Assembly (NCBI GenBank): GCA_012735575.1
Contig: JAAYGY010000056.1
Location: forward strand, 93,360-150,874
Length of the DNA: 57,515 nt
Source of the DNA: Clostridiales bacterium
GTDB lineage: Bacteria; Bacillota; Clostridia; Caldicoprobacterales; UBA3941
Reading direction: 5' to 3'
In this document: in pieces, positions 1 to 6,531 of the stretch
Numbering within the stretch: position 1 is the first letter of the stretch
Layout: the number at the start of each line of letters is the position of its first letter
The notes under the pieces: model-generated
The model's database searches: none
Seen by the model: only the letters and a program-made list of their open reading frames with translations
Told to the model about the DNA's origin: nothing
Program-made: the position numbers and the translations under genes

Positions 1-10
1 TAATAAAATA

Positions 11-670
11 TTAACTTCTTTTATCACTACGTTTTGCCAATCGCATTCCTAATTCTTGGAAGCCTTGAACGATAATAATTAACACGGCTACTGTTACTAT
101 AAGGATATCTGATTCGCTTCTGTAATATCCATATCTCACAGCAATATCTCCTAGACCACCACCGCCTATAAAGCCGGACATTGCAGAATAGCCCAATATT
201 GTAGTTATAGCGATGGCACCTCCTACCATTAATGACGGTTTGGCCTCCGGGAGTAAAACTTTATATATTAGCCTAAAGGTGCCTGTTCCCATCGCCCTTG
301 CTGCTTCTATTATACCAGCATCAACTTCTTTAATAGAAGATTCTACAAGCCTTGCAATATATGGCGCTGAAGCAATAACCAAAGGCACGATAGTAGCAGA
401 TGTTCCAAGGGTAGTACCTACAATTTTCCTGGTCAGTGGAGTCACCGATATCATAAGTATTACAAAGGGCACTGATCTGAGTAAATTTACAATAAATCCA
501 AGCACTTTACTTATAATAGGACAAGGACGAATACCATTTTTATCAGTTATCACTAGTATAAGTCCAATGGGAAGGCCTATAGCATATGCACACGCTGTAG
601 AAACAATTACCATATACAATGTTTCAATTATACCTTTACCAATCATAGATAAGGTCTGAGCATCAAGCAT
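11..670 (-). CDS. metI: Methionine ABC transporter permease MetI
   Basis: This is the membrane permease of the MetNIQ methionine importer. The 219-residue protein is the usual length for MetI and is built of about five hydrophobic membrane segments. The EAA loop that docks on the ATPase is visible at about residues 121-147, beginning EAARAMGTG. The GAGGAGG ribosome-binding site precedes an ATG that overlaps the end of metN by 8 bases, which points to translational coupling. The substrate-binding partner metQ is not in the window and would be expected just left of base 1. The assignment to methionine rests on the MetN partner with its NIL domain and on the Met-rich leader upstream. Confidence 0.93.
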   Translation of the reverse strand: MLDAQTLSMIGKGIIETLYMVIVSTACAYAIGLPIGLILVITDKNGIRPCPIISKVLGFIVNLLRSVPFVILMISVTPLTRKIVGTTLGTSATIVPLVIASAPYIARLVESSIKEVDAGIIEAARAMGTGTFRLIYKVLLPEAKPSLMVGGAIAITTILGYSAMSGFIGGGGLGDIAVRYGYYRSESDILIVTVAVLIIIVQGFQELGMRLAKRSDKRS

Positions 671-1679
671 CCTGGGTCACCTCCTCATACCTAACGGCAC
701 GCTCTTCTAGATAACCAAGCATTTGCATAGTTATTATTCTATCTTCAGGCAATTGAATTAACATCTGCCCAAAAGCTTTTCCGCCTATGTTTTTTGTATT
801 AGCAAATAAAATATTTACAGGTGCTTTAAATTTTGCAACCATATTAGATATAATGGGTTCAAATGCAGATTGGCCATTGAAAACTATCCGATAAACCTTT
901 TCAGATCCAAATTCTGAAAACTGCTCGTCGGATTTAAATACAAGCCTTTTGCCTGCATTGGATTTTGGATTTACAAATACATCTTCTACTTTTCCTCTTT
1001 CAACAATTCTACCATTTTCAAGAATGGCAACTTTGTCACAGATTGTTTCAATAACATCCATTTCATGGGTAATAATAACAATGGTTATGCCAAATCTTTG
1101 GTTAATATCCTTAAGCAGCTCTAATATAGATCGTGTCGTCATAGGATCTAATGCGCTAGTGGCTTCATCACACAGCAAAACCTTAGGTTTAGTTGCAATT
1201 GCCCTAGCTATGGCAACCCTCTGCTTTTGTCCTCCAGATAATTGAGATGGATATGCGTTTATTTTATCAGTAAGTCCAACCATCTCTAACAATTCAACTG
1301 CTCTTTGTTTAGCTTCCTTTTTGGGGACACCGGCTATCTCCAAGGGGTAGCATATATTTCTTAGCACTGTTCGTTGCATGAGTAGGTTAAACTGCTGGAA
1401 AATCATACCTATTGATTGCCTAACCTTTAATAGTTCTTTTAGAGATAAGTTCCCAAGGTTTTGGCCATCGAATATAACCGAACCCTTGGTTGGTCTTTCA
1501 AGGAAATTTATGCACCTTACTAGTGTACTCTTACCAGCACCACTTTGACCAATGATGCCATATATCTCACCCTGATATATGTCCAGATCAATATCTATTA
1601 AAGCATCTACTTCAGATTCCTTAGTATTGAAGACTTTTGTAACACCACGCAGGGAAATAATAGGCTCATTTATATCCAT
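663..1679 (-). CDS. metN: Methionine ABC transporter ATP-binding protein MetN
   Basis: This is the ATPase that drives MetNIQ import of methionine. Walker A is GQSGAGKST at residues 44-52, the signature LSGGQ lies near 147-151 and Walker B VLLCDEATSALD near 167-178. A C-terminal NIL domain (about residues 260-335) is present; in known MetN proteins this domain binds methionine and inhibits transport. The length of 338 residues is typical. The start is supported by GGGAGG ten bases upstream. It is the first structural gene after the Met-rich leader peptide and terminator at 1705-1946, so its expression is probably set by attenuation. Confidence 0.95.
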   Translation of the reverse strand: MDINEPIISLRGVTKVFNTKESEVDALIDIDLDIYQGEIYGIIGQSGAGKSTLVRCINFLERPTKGSVIFDGQNLGNLSLKELLKVRQSIGMIFQQFNLLMQRTVLRNICYPLEIAGVPKKEAKQRAVELLEMVGLTDKINAYPSQLSGGQKQRVAIARAIATKPKVLLCDEATSALDPMTTRSILELLKDINQRFGITIVIITHEMDVIETICDKVAILENGRIVERGKVEDVFVNPKSNAGKRLVFKSDEQFSEFGSEKVYRIVFNGQSAFEPIISNMVAKFKAPVNILFANTKNIGGKAFGQMLIQLPEDRIITMQMLGYLEERAVRYEEVTQDA

Positions 1680-1704
1680 TCATCGTCCTCCCTTTCCAAA
1701 CTAT

Positions 1705-1740
1705 ACAAAAAATAAAACAGGTTCTCGAATGAACCTGTTT
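1705..1740 (-). terminator. Attenuator terminator upstream of metN
   Basis: A perfect 10-bp stem (1715-1724 paired with 1731-1740) with a 6-base loop is followed on the minus strand by a U-rich tract (TATTTTTTG). It lies between the leader peptide and metN, so it would stop transcription before the transporter genes. Its upstream arm and loop are also complementary to a segment of the leader ORF, which gives an alternative antiterminator fold. Confidence 0.88.
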
Positions 1741-1942
1741 CAAGTCTATTATCTAAACTTGTTAGTTGAGTCTCATAAAATACACAATTCCCCAACTCAA
1801 TAACCAACTAAAAAATGAGTAAATTTGTTCATTCGAGCAACTATGATTCTTTTTTGAGCACGGAAACACATGTACATGCACATTAGCATGGACATCATCA
1901 TAGACATCATCAGCATGTATACGCTCATTCTCATAGTTACTC
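1724..1942 (-). promoter_or_regulatory. Methionine attenuator with competing RNA pairings
   Basis: Four segments of the leader RNA can pair in two ways. Segment A (1931-1942, codons 2-6 of the leader ORF) pairs over 12 bp, with one G-U, with segment B (1835-1846). Segment C (1827-1837) pairs over 11 perfect bp with segment D (1724-1734), which is the upstream arm and loop of the terminator. B and C share three bases (1835-1837). The run of Met codons lies in the loop between A and B. Inference: a ribosome held at Met codons would keep A and B apart, leaving C free to pair with D and open the terminator. Smooth translation, or no translation, would allow A:B and then the terminator. No SAM (S-box) riboswitch or T-box core motif was seen here. 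Confidence 0.75.
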
Positions 1943-1946
1943 TCAC
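1797..1946 (-). CDS. Methionine-rich leader peptide of metNI
   Basis: A 49-codon ORF starts at GTG 1946, seven bases after a GGGGG ribosome-binding site (1954-1958), and ends at TGA 1797. It contains 14 Met; 12 of them fall within residues 5-26 (the run includes MLMMSMMMSMLMCMYM). It lies between a good promoter (1988-2016) and a terminator (1705-1740) immediately before metN. An in-frame ATG at codon 5 is an alternative start. The peptide resembles no functional protein, and its position and composition fit a leader peptide whose translation reports charged Met-tRNA. Function is inferred from layout and codon content. Confidence 0.82.
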   Translation of the reverse strand: MRVTMRMSVYMLMMSMMMSMLMCMYMCFRAQKRIIVARMNKFTHFLVGY

Positions 1947-1987
1947 GCTATAACCCCCGACAAGCTATGGTATAATAATTTGAAACT

Positions 1988-2016
1988 ATAATACATTATA
2001 TTGTTATATTTGTCAA
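1988..2016 (-). promoter_or_regulatory. Sigma-A-type promoter for the met leader
   Basis: On the minus strand TTGACA (2011-2016), a 17-base spacer and TATTAT (1988-1993) form a near-consensus vegetative promoter. A start point near 1981 would give an untranslated region of about 35 bases before the leader-peptide GTG. Confidence 0.72.
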
Positions 2017-2027
2017 TTAGATTTTTA

Positions 2028-3281
2028 CTATTTCCTTATTTGACCCTGTCCTCTAATAATATACTTAATAGTAGTCAACTCTTTTAGGCCCATAGGTCCC
2101 CTTGCATGCAGCTTTTGGGTACTAATCCCCAGCTCAGCCCCAAAACCATATTCAAAGCCATCGGTAAACCTTGTAGATGTGTTTACATATACTGCTGCTG
2201 CATCTACATAATTAAGAAATTTTTCTGCGTTAAAATAGTTTGAGGTAACTATAGCTTCGGAATGTCCGCTTCCATATTTATTGATATGATCTATGGCATC
2301 ATCTATGCCATCCACTACCTTTACAGCTAAAATATAGTCTAAATATTCCTCTGACCAATCCTCTGAGCTGGCAGGTAGAACCTCGGGTACAATCTCACGA
2401 GTTTTTTCGCAGCCCCGTATTTCAACATTCATTTCCTTAAGTTTATCTACGATCCTAGGTAAAATCCCTGCTGCAATAGTCTTATCCACCAATAGAGTTT
2501 CTGCAGCATTGCATACTCCGGGCCTTTGGGTTTTGGCATTTACTACAATATCCACTGCCATATCATGATTGCATTCTCCGTCTACATATACATGGCAATT
2601 ACCTACTCCCGTTTCAATAACAGGCACAGTGGCATTTGCTACTACAGTATTAATTAGTCCCGCACCACCTCTTGGTATAACAACATCTACCAAACCATTA
2701 AGCTTAATCAATTCTTGAACACTTTCTCTGCTGGTATCTTCTACTAGCTGAACAGAACCATGAGGAATACCAGCACTGTAAGCAGCCTCTGTCATTGCCT
2801 TTACGATAGCCTTATTTGAATGAATTGCCTCAGAGCTACCTCTCAATACAACAGCATTGCCTGTCTTTAGACATAAACCTATGGCATCAGCGGTTACATT
2901 GGGACGGGATTCGTAAATTATTCCTACCACTCCTAGAGGCACCCTTTTCTGACCTATTTGCAAGCCATTGGGTCTCCTCCATTGTGATATTACCTCCCCT
3001 ACTGGATCTGGAAGGGATTTGATCACCCTAAGTCCCTGTGCCATAGCTTTTACCCTATTCTCATTAAGAACCAGACGGTCAATCAATGCCTTAGATCGTT
3101 TATTTTCCTTGGCTATTCTCACGTCTATTTGGTTTTCCTCTATTATTTGAGACATATTACTTTCTAAAGCACAAGCCATGGCCTCCAACGCTTGATCCTT
3201 TTGAGCTGATGATAAAACTCCTAAACTTTTACTGGCCTCTTTAGCCAACCTTACCTTTTTTGCAACTATCAAAATCAACAC
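2028..3281 (-). CDS. proA: Gamma-glutamyl phosphate reductase (ProA)
   Basis: ProA reduces L-glutamyl-5-phosphate to glutamate semialdehyde with NADPH, the second step of proline synthesis. The 417-residue length is typical for the family. The aldehyde-dehydrogenase-type catalytic cysteine is visible in QRPGVCNAAETLL (Cys near 257), and the conserved GVVGIIYESRPNVTADA stretch lies near 117-133. It follows proB by about 50 bases in the same direction and is presumably co-transcribed from the promoter at 4180-4208. The start is uncertain: GTG at 3281 overlaps an AAAGGGG ribosome-binding site, and a TTG three codons in (3272) fits the spacing better. Confidence 0.95.
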   Translation of the reverse strand: MLILIVAKKVRLAKEASKSLGVLSSAQKDQALEAMACALESNMSQIIEENQIDVRIAKENKRSKALIDRLVLNENRVKAMAQGLRVIKSLPDPVGEVISQWRRPNGLQIGQKRVPLGVVGIIYESRPNVTADAIGLCLKTGNAVVLRGSSEAIHSNKAIVKAMTEAAYSAGIPHGSVQLVEDTSRESVQELIKLNGLVDVVIPRGGAGLINTVVANATVPVIETGVGNCHVYVDGECNHDMAVDIVVNAKTQRPGVCNAAETLLVDKTIAAGILPRIVDKLKEMNVEIRGCEKTREIVPEVLPASSEDWSEEYLDYILAVKVVDGIDDAIDHINKYGSGHSEAIVTSNYFNAEKFLNYVDAAAVYVNTSTRFTDGFEYGFGAELGISTQKLHARGPMGLKELTTIKYIIRGQGQIRK

Positions 3282-3332
3282 CCCTTTCTGCTATTTATTA
3301 TTATAAAATGCTCCTTTGACCAGCATTCATCG

Positions 3333-4145
3333 TTATCTATTCATCTTTGGAACAAATAAAGTACCTACATCTTTACCCTCTAGTATCTCATATATATGAT
3401 CAGGATCGTTGCCATTAGTAATAATCATTGGGATACCAGCTTCACTACAAATCCGAGCAGCTCCTATTTTTGTCTTCATACCTCCTGTACCCAAATTGTT
3501 ATTGGTATCCTCTGCTCCTTCTATAACTTGGTTGCAAACATCATATATGATAGGGATTAAGTTTGCATCCTCATGTGCCTTTGGATTTTTATCATATAAT
3601 CCTTCGATATCTGAAAGTAATATCAAAAGATCTGCACCGATTAGCTCAGCAACAACAGCCGATAAAGTATCATTATCGCCAAAAATAGGCTCTATCTCCT
3701 CAGTGGCAACCGTATCATTCTCATTAACAATAGGAATGACTCCGTAGTCTAGTAAGGTACAAAATGTATTATAAGTATTTTGTTTTTTAAGCTCATCATC
3801 AACAACATCACGAGTTATAAGAACTTGAGCCACAATTTGGTCATATTCACTAAACAGTTTGGAGTAGTAATGCATTAGGCTAACCTGTCCAATGGCTGCT
3901 AAGGCTTGTTTTTGAGGCAGAGAACTAGGTCTATCCGATATGCTCATACGAAAACGGCCAATTCCAATTGCCCCTGATGTAACTAATACAATATTTTTTC
4001 CATCACTTCTCAAGTCTGCTAAAACCCGAACTAGTTTCTCTGTTAAATGAAAATCCATGCTACCATTAGCATGGGTTATAGTAGATGTACCTACCTTTAC
4101 TACTATGGTCTGTGCATCCATAATTCTTTGCTTTAGTTCCGTCAT
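3333..4145 (-). CDS. proB: Glutamate 5-kinase (ProB), short form
   Basis: ProB phosphorylates glutamate to glutamyl-5-phosphate, the first and normally proline-inhibited step of proline synthesis. The amino-acid-kinase fold is complete: VVKVGTSTI near the N-terminus, LVTSGAIGIG near residue 55, NENDTV and FGDNDTLSA near 140-160, and the GTGGMKTKI nucleotide-binding loop near 218-226. At 270 residues it stops after the kinase domain and lacks the C-terminal PUA domain of longer ProB proteins (about 365 residues). Short ProB proteins are known, so this is a variant rather than a truncation; no PUA remnant was seen in the short gap before proA. Confidence 0.94.
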   Translation of the reverse strand: MTELKQRIMDAQTIVVKVGTSTITHANGSMDFHLTEKLVRVLADLRSDGKNIVLVTSGAIGIGRFRMSISDRPSSLPQKQALAAIGQVSLMHYYSKLFSEYDQIVAQVLITRDVVDDELKKQNTYNTFCTLLDYGVIPIVNENDTVATEEIEPIFGDNDTLSAVVAELIGADLLILLSDIEGLYDKNPKAHEDANLIPIIYDVCNQVIEGAEDTNNNLGTGGMKTKIGAARICSEAGIPMIITNGNDPDHIYEILEGKDVGTLFVPKMNR

Positions 4146-4179
4146 TCATACCCTTCCCCTCAAAACAGTCATTAATAGT

Positions 4180-4208
4180 ATTTTACTCTTTTCTATTACA
4201 AATGGCAA
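4180..4208 (-). promoter_or_regulatory. Promoter of proBA
   Basis: TTGCCA (4203-4208), a 17-base spacer and TAAAAT (4180-4185) lie on the minus strand about 35 bases before the proB start and just after the terminator of the upstream gene. This is a good vegetative-type promoter. Confidence 0.65.
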
Positions 4209-4216
4209 TAGAAAAT

Positions 4217-4238
4217 CCCCCCTAAAAGCTTAGGAGGG
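4217..4238 (-). terminator. Terminator after the BofC-like gene
   Basis: A GC-rich hairpin (4217-4225 with 4230-4238, one mismatch) is followed on the minus strand by ATTTTC. It closes the gene ending at 4255 and insulates it from proBA. Confidence 0.75.
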
Positions 4239-4254
4239 CTTTAATTCAAAGAAT

Positions 4255-4860
4255 TTAGCTCTCTAAACTTTCCAAAAAATACTCAACCTCTTGCAGTGAG
4301 TCAATGACCAGCCCTTTTCTAATCTCGTCCTGAAAATCAGGGGGTAGTTTATTTATAGGTATTTGGGTATTTTGAATACTCCTGCTTTCATTCTCACCTT
4401 TAGAAGGCATATAGATTACTATCATGCCATCCTTATCCTTTAAAATAAAGTGATTTGGACAATAGTCATCCAGCTCCTTAGTTAAAATTACCTTACTAGA
4501 CGAAAATTCATAGACATCCCATTCTGGAAAATTAGATTCTAATTCCTGTCTATTTAAGCCTATTTCATCCTCATTAGCTTTTCGCTCCTCTACTCTTTTG
4601 TCATTGCAAGCGGTATAATTTGTTTCAAAAATTAGTAGGGTGTTCTCATTTATAATATCCGCTACTGAAAATCCTTTACCAACAATTTCCCTATCATCTT
4701 GTTTAGTAGCTTGCATGGTCTCAAATCCCTGGTCTTCATTGTTATTTTTCAAGTTTTCTTCAAGACGATGCTGACCTATATAAATTCCTAAGGCATAGCC
4801 ACCAACCATCATTGTTAACACTAGTAAAATGGCTAAAATATATTTATTTTTATAAAACAC
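4255..4860 (-). CDS. BofC-like sporulation signalling protein
   Basis: The protein has one N-terminal membrane segment (YILAILLVLTMMVGGYALGIYIG) and an exported domain. Its central part contains SSSKVILTKELDDYCPNHFILKD, which matches the conserved core of the BofC C-terminal domain. BofC in Bacillus acts in the intermembrane space of the developing spore and tempers the SpoIVB-dependent checkpoint for sigma-K processing. The start was placed at GTG 4860, because GGAGGG lies six bases upstream, rather than at an ATG at 4878 where that ribosome-binding site would be inside the coding region. The gene is monocistronic with its own terminator. The family assignment rests on one motif and a matching architecture; the role is inferred. 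Confidence 0.68.
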   Translation of the reverse strand: MFYKNKYILAILLVLTMMVGGYALGIYIGQHRLEENLKNNNEDQGFETMQATKQDDREIVGKGFSVADIINENTLLIFETNYTACNDKRVEERKANEDEIGLNRQELESNFPEWDVYEFSSSKVILTKELDDYCPNHFILKDKDGMIVIYMPSKGENESRSIQNTQIPINKLPPDFQDEIRKGLVIDSLQEVEYFLESLES

Positions 4861-4933
4861 TACAATCCCTCCGGACATTATTTGGATTATAGTGTTTCCA
4901 TTTTATACTATTTTATACCTATTACCTATTATT

Positions 4934-5449
4934 CTAATTCCAGACACCTAGGATTTTTATAAAACGAATATATTTCCAAGAATATCCTGTCAAAGGATAT
5001 CTAAATCTATCCCGTGAATGAGTATTGATTAATATATTATCCAATCTAGGAGGGCTACCGCACTGGGTAATAAATAATGAATGCCCAAATCTTCCTTCTT
5101 GGTTGAAACTAAGCTGTATTATATCTCCCGGCTGGACTTCAAACATGGAGACTTCTCTACCATAAGGGCCAGGGGAGGCAATCCTTCTAGTCAAAAATTG
5201 ATATAAAAATTCAACTCCTGTCCATGCAGGGGCTTTACGATTACCATCTATATAGTACCATCCCATATAGATGTCATAATTCATTACTTGGCTCCCAGCG
5301 TATAGACATTGGGAAATAAAATTAGTACAATCCCCTCCAAGATTAGAATAATCAAGATACAATGGATTTCTACCTAATGCCCATTGATCAGAATAAACTA
5401 TAGCAGCATTTCTATCATAAGGTTTATGTTCACTTGTCCTATACAACAT
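4934..5449 (-). CDS. Putative amidase domain protein (Amidase_6 type)
   Basis: The short protein carries the hallmarks of the putative amidase domain family, a papain/NlpC-like cysteine hydrolase fold: Tyr-Asp-Arg-Asn-Ala-Ala-containing N-terminal helix, GGDCTNFISQCL with the likely catalytic Cys, GDIIQL, and RFGHSLFI with the likely catalytic His. It has no signal peptide. Members of this family are common in spore-forming Clostridia, but their substrates are mostly unknown. The ATG at 5449 follows GGAGG by six bases; an upstream GTG at 5464 would put that site inside the gene. The GGAGG lies in the downstream arm of a long hairpin (5451-5498), so translation may be restrained unless transcription starts inside or the hairpin opens. 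Confidence 0.72.
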   Translation of the reverse strand: MLYRTSEHKPYDRNAAIVYSDQWALGRNPLYLDYSNLGGDCTNFISQCLYAGSQVMNYDIYMGWYYIDGNRKAPAWTGVEFLYQFLTRRIASPGPYGREVSMFEVQPGDIIQLSFNQEGRFGHSLFITQCGSPPRLDNILINTHSRDRFRYPLTGYSWKYIRFIKILGVWN

Positions 5450-5450
5450 A

Positions 5451-5498
5451 AAAAACCTCCACATACACTATTTTGATTCAGTATATGCGCAGGTTTTT
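5451..5498 (-). promoter_or_regulatory. Hairpin that sequesters the amidase ribosome-binding site
   Basis: On the minus-strand RNA, 5491-5498 pairs with 5451-5458 (8 bp), then one mismatch, then about 9 bp including G-U pairs up to 5468/5481, around a 12-base loop. The downstream arm contains the GGAGG of the amidase gene (5456-5460) and ends in a U run, so the same structure can act as a terminator for the upstream yebC-like gene and as a block on translation of read-through RNA. Confidence 0.6.
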
Positions 5499-5528
5499 CT
5501 TTTTGACAATAGAATGAATTAACATTCC

Positions 5529-6257
5529 CTAATCATTTAATTCAAGGTTGTGGTAAACATTTTGAACATCGTCATGGTCTTCTAACTTTTCAAACAATGA
5601 TAAGGCTTTTTCATATTGTTCACCGGTTAATTGTACAAAATTTTGAGGGAGCATTGCCACTTCAGCAGAAGCTATTGTATATCCATTCTTTTCCAGTCCT
5701 TCTCTAACTTGAGTAAATTCTGCCGGATCTGTTAAAATTTCAAAAAGTTCATCCTCCAGCTCTATATCCTCAGCTCCGGCCTCCAAGGCCTGAAGCATTA
5801 GTTCATCTTCGTCAATGTCGTTTGAGTTCTCTATGACAATAAGCCCTTTTCTATCAAACATCCAGGATACGCAACCGGTAGCACCTAAGCTTCCTCCACT
5901 GCGATCAAAGATGTATCTCATTTCACCAGCAGTTCTATTTCGGTTATCAGTAAGAGCCTGTACAATAACAGCAACTCCATTGGGGCCATAACCTTCATAA
6001 GTAATTTCTTCATAGATTACATTGCCCAATTCCCCTGCAGCCCTCTTTATACTTCTCATTATATTATCATTAGGCATATTGGCAGCCCTGGCATTTGCTA
6101 TAGCATCCCTCAATCTAGGATTAGTTTCAGGATCGCTACCTCCCTCTTTGACTGCTACCGCGATTTGCCTGCCTATCTTTGTAAATATTTTTCCTCTCTG
6201 AGCATCAGTTTTGCTTTTTTTATGTTTTATATTGGCCCATTTAGAATGTCCTGCCAC
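5529..6257 (-). CDS. YebC/PmpR family protein
   Basis: The N-terminus [24 protein letters not shown] and the later [40 protein letters not shown] and [18 protein letters not shown] stretches are diagnostic of the YebC family. The family was long annotated as transcriptional regulators; some members have recently been linked to relief of ribosome stalling at proline-rich stretches. The length of 242 residues is typical. GTG at 6257 is preferred because AGGAGG lies eight bases upstream; the GTG at 6266 overlaps that site. Confidence 0.93.
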   Translation of the reverse strand: MAGHSKWANIKHKKSKTDAQRGKIFTKIGRQIAVAVKEGGSDPETNPRLRDAIANARAANMPNDNIMRSIKRAAGELGNVIYEEITYEGYGPNGVAVIVQALTDNRNRTAGEMRYIFDRSGGSLGATGCVSWMFDRKGLIVIENSNDIDEDELMLQALEAGAEDIELEDELFEILTDPAEFTQVREGLEKNGYTIASAEVAMLPQNFVQLTGEQYEKALSLFEKLEDHDDVQNVYHNLELND

Positions 6258-6479
6258 CTGGACCACCTCCTCTTCTACTTATAATTAACAACCATTTTTG
6301 CTAGTTTCATCATAATGGCTATTTAGGCACACAAAACAGTAACACATTATGCATTCAAAAGAATTGTTGCCGAACTAGCAAGAAAGATAAGAAATCTGTA
6401 AAATTTCTTTATTTATAATAACACAGAAAAAAAAGAGTGTAAAGTCAAAGTGATTGTTCCAGGTATTGATTCCTTATGT

Positions 6480-6485
6480 TATAAT
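6480..6485 (+). promoter_or_regulatory. Possible -10 element before the large PBP gene
   Basis: The 274-base gap before the PBP gene holds a TATAAT about 47 bases ahead of its ATG, but no convincing -35 at the proper distance. The rest of the gap shows no ORF or strong hairpin. Confidence 0.35.
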
Positions 6486-6531
6486 GTTAATGAAATTAGT
6501 AAATATTTCTGATTAAAGTTGGAGGAATATT

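Noticed and set aside
1680-2027. SAM (S-box) riboswitch or T-box in front of metN
   Set aside because: No S-box core or T-box AGGGTGGNACCGCG-like motif was found. The region is instead explained by the Met-rich ORF and its pairing segments.
3306-3326. Terminator between proB and proA
   Set aside because: The AATGCT..AGCATT stem is only 6 bp, AT-rich and followed by a broken T run; the genes are more likely co-transcribed.
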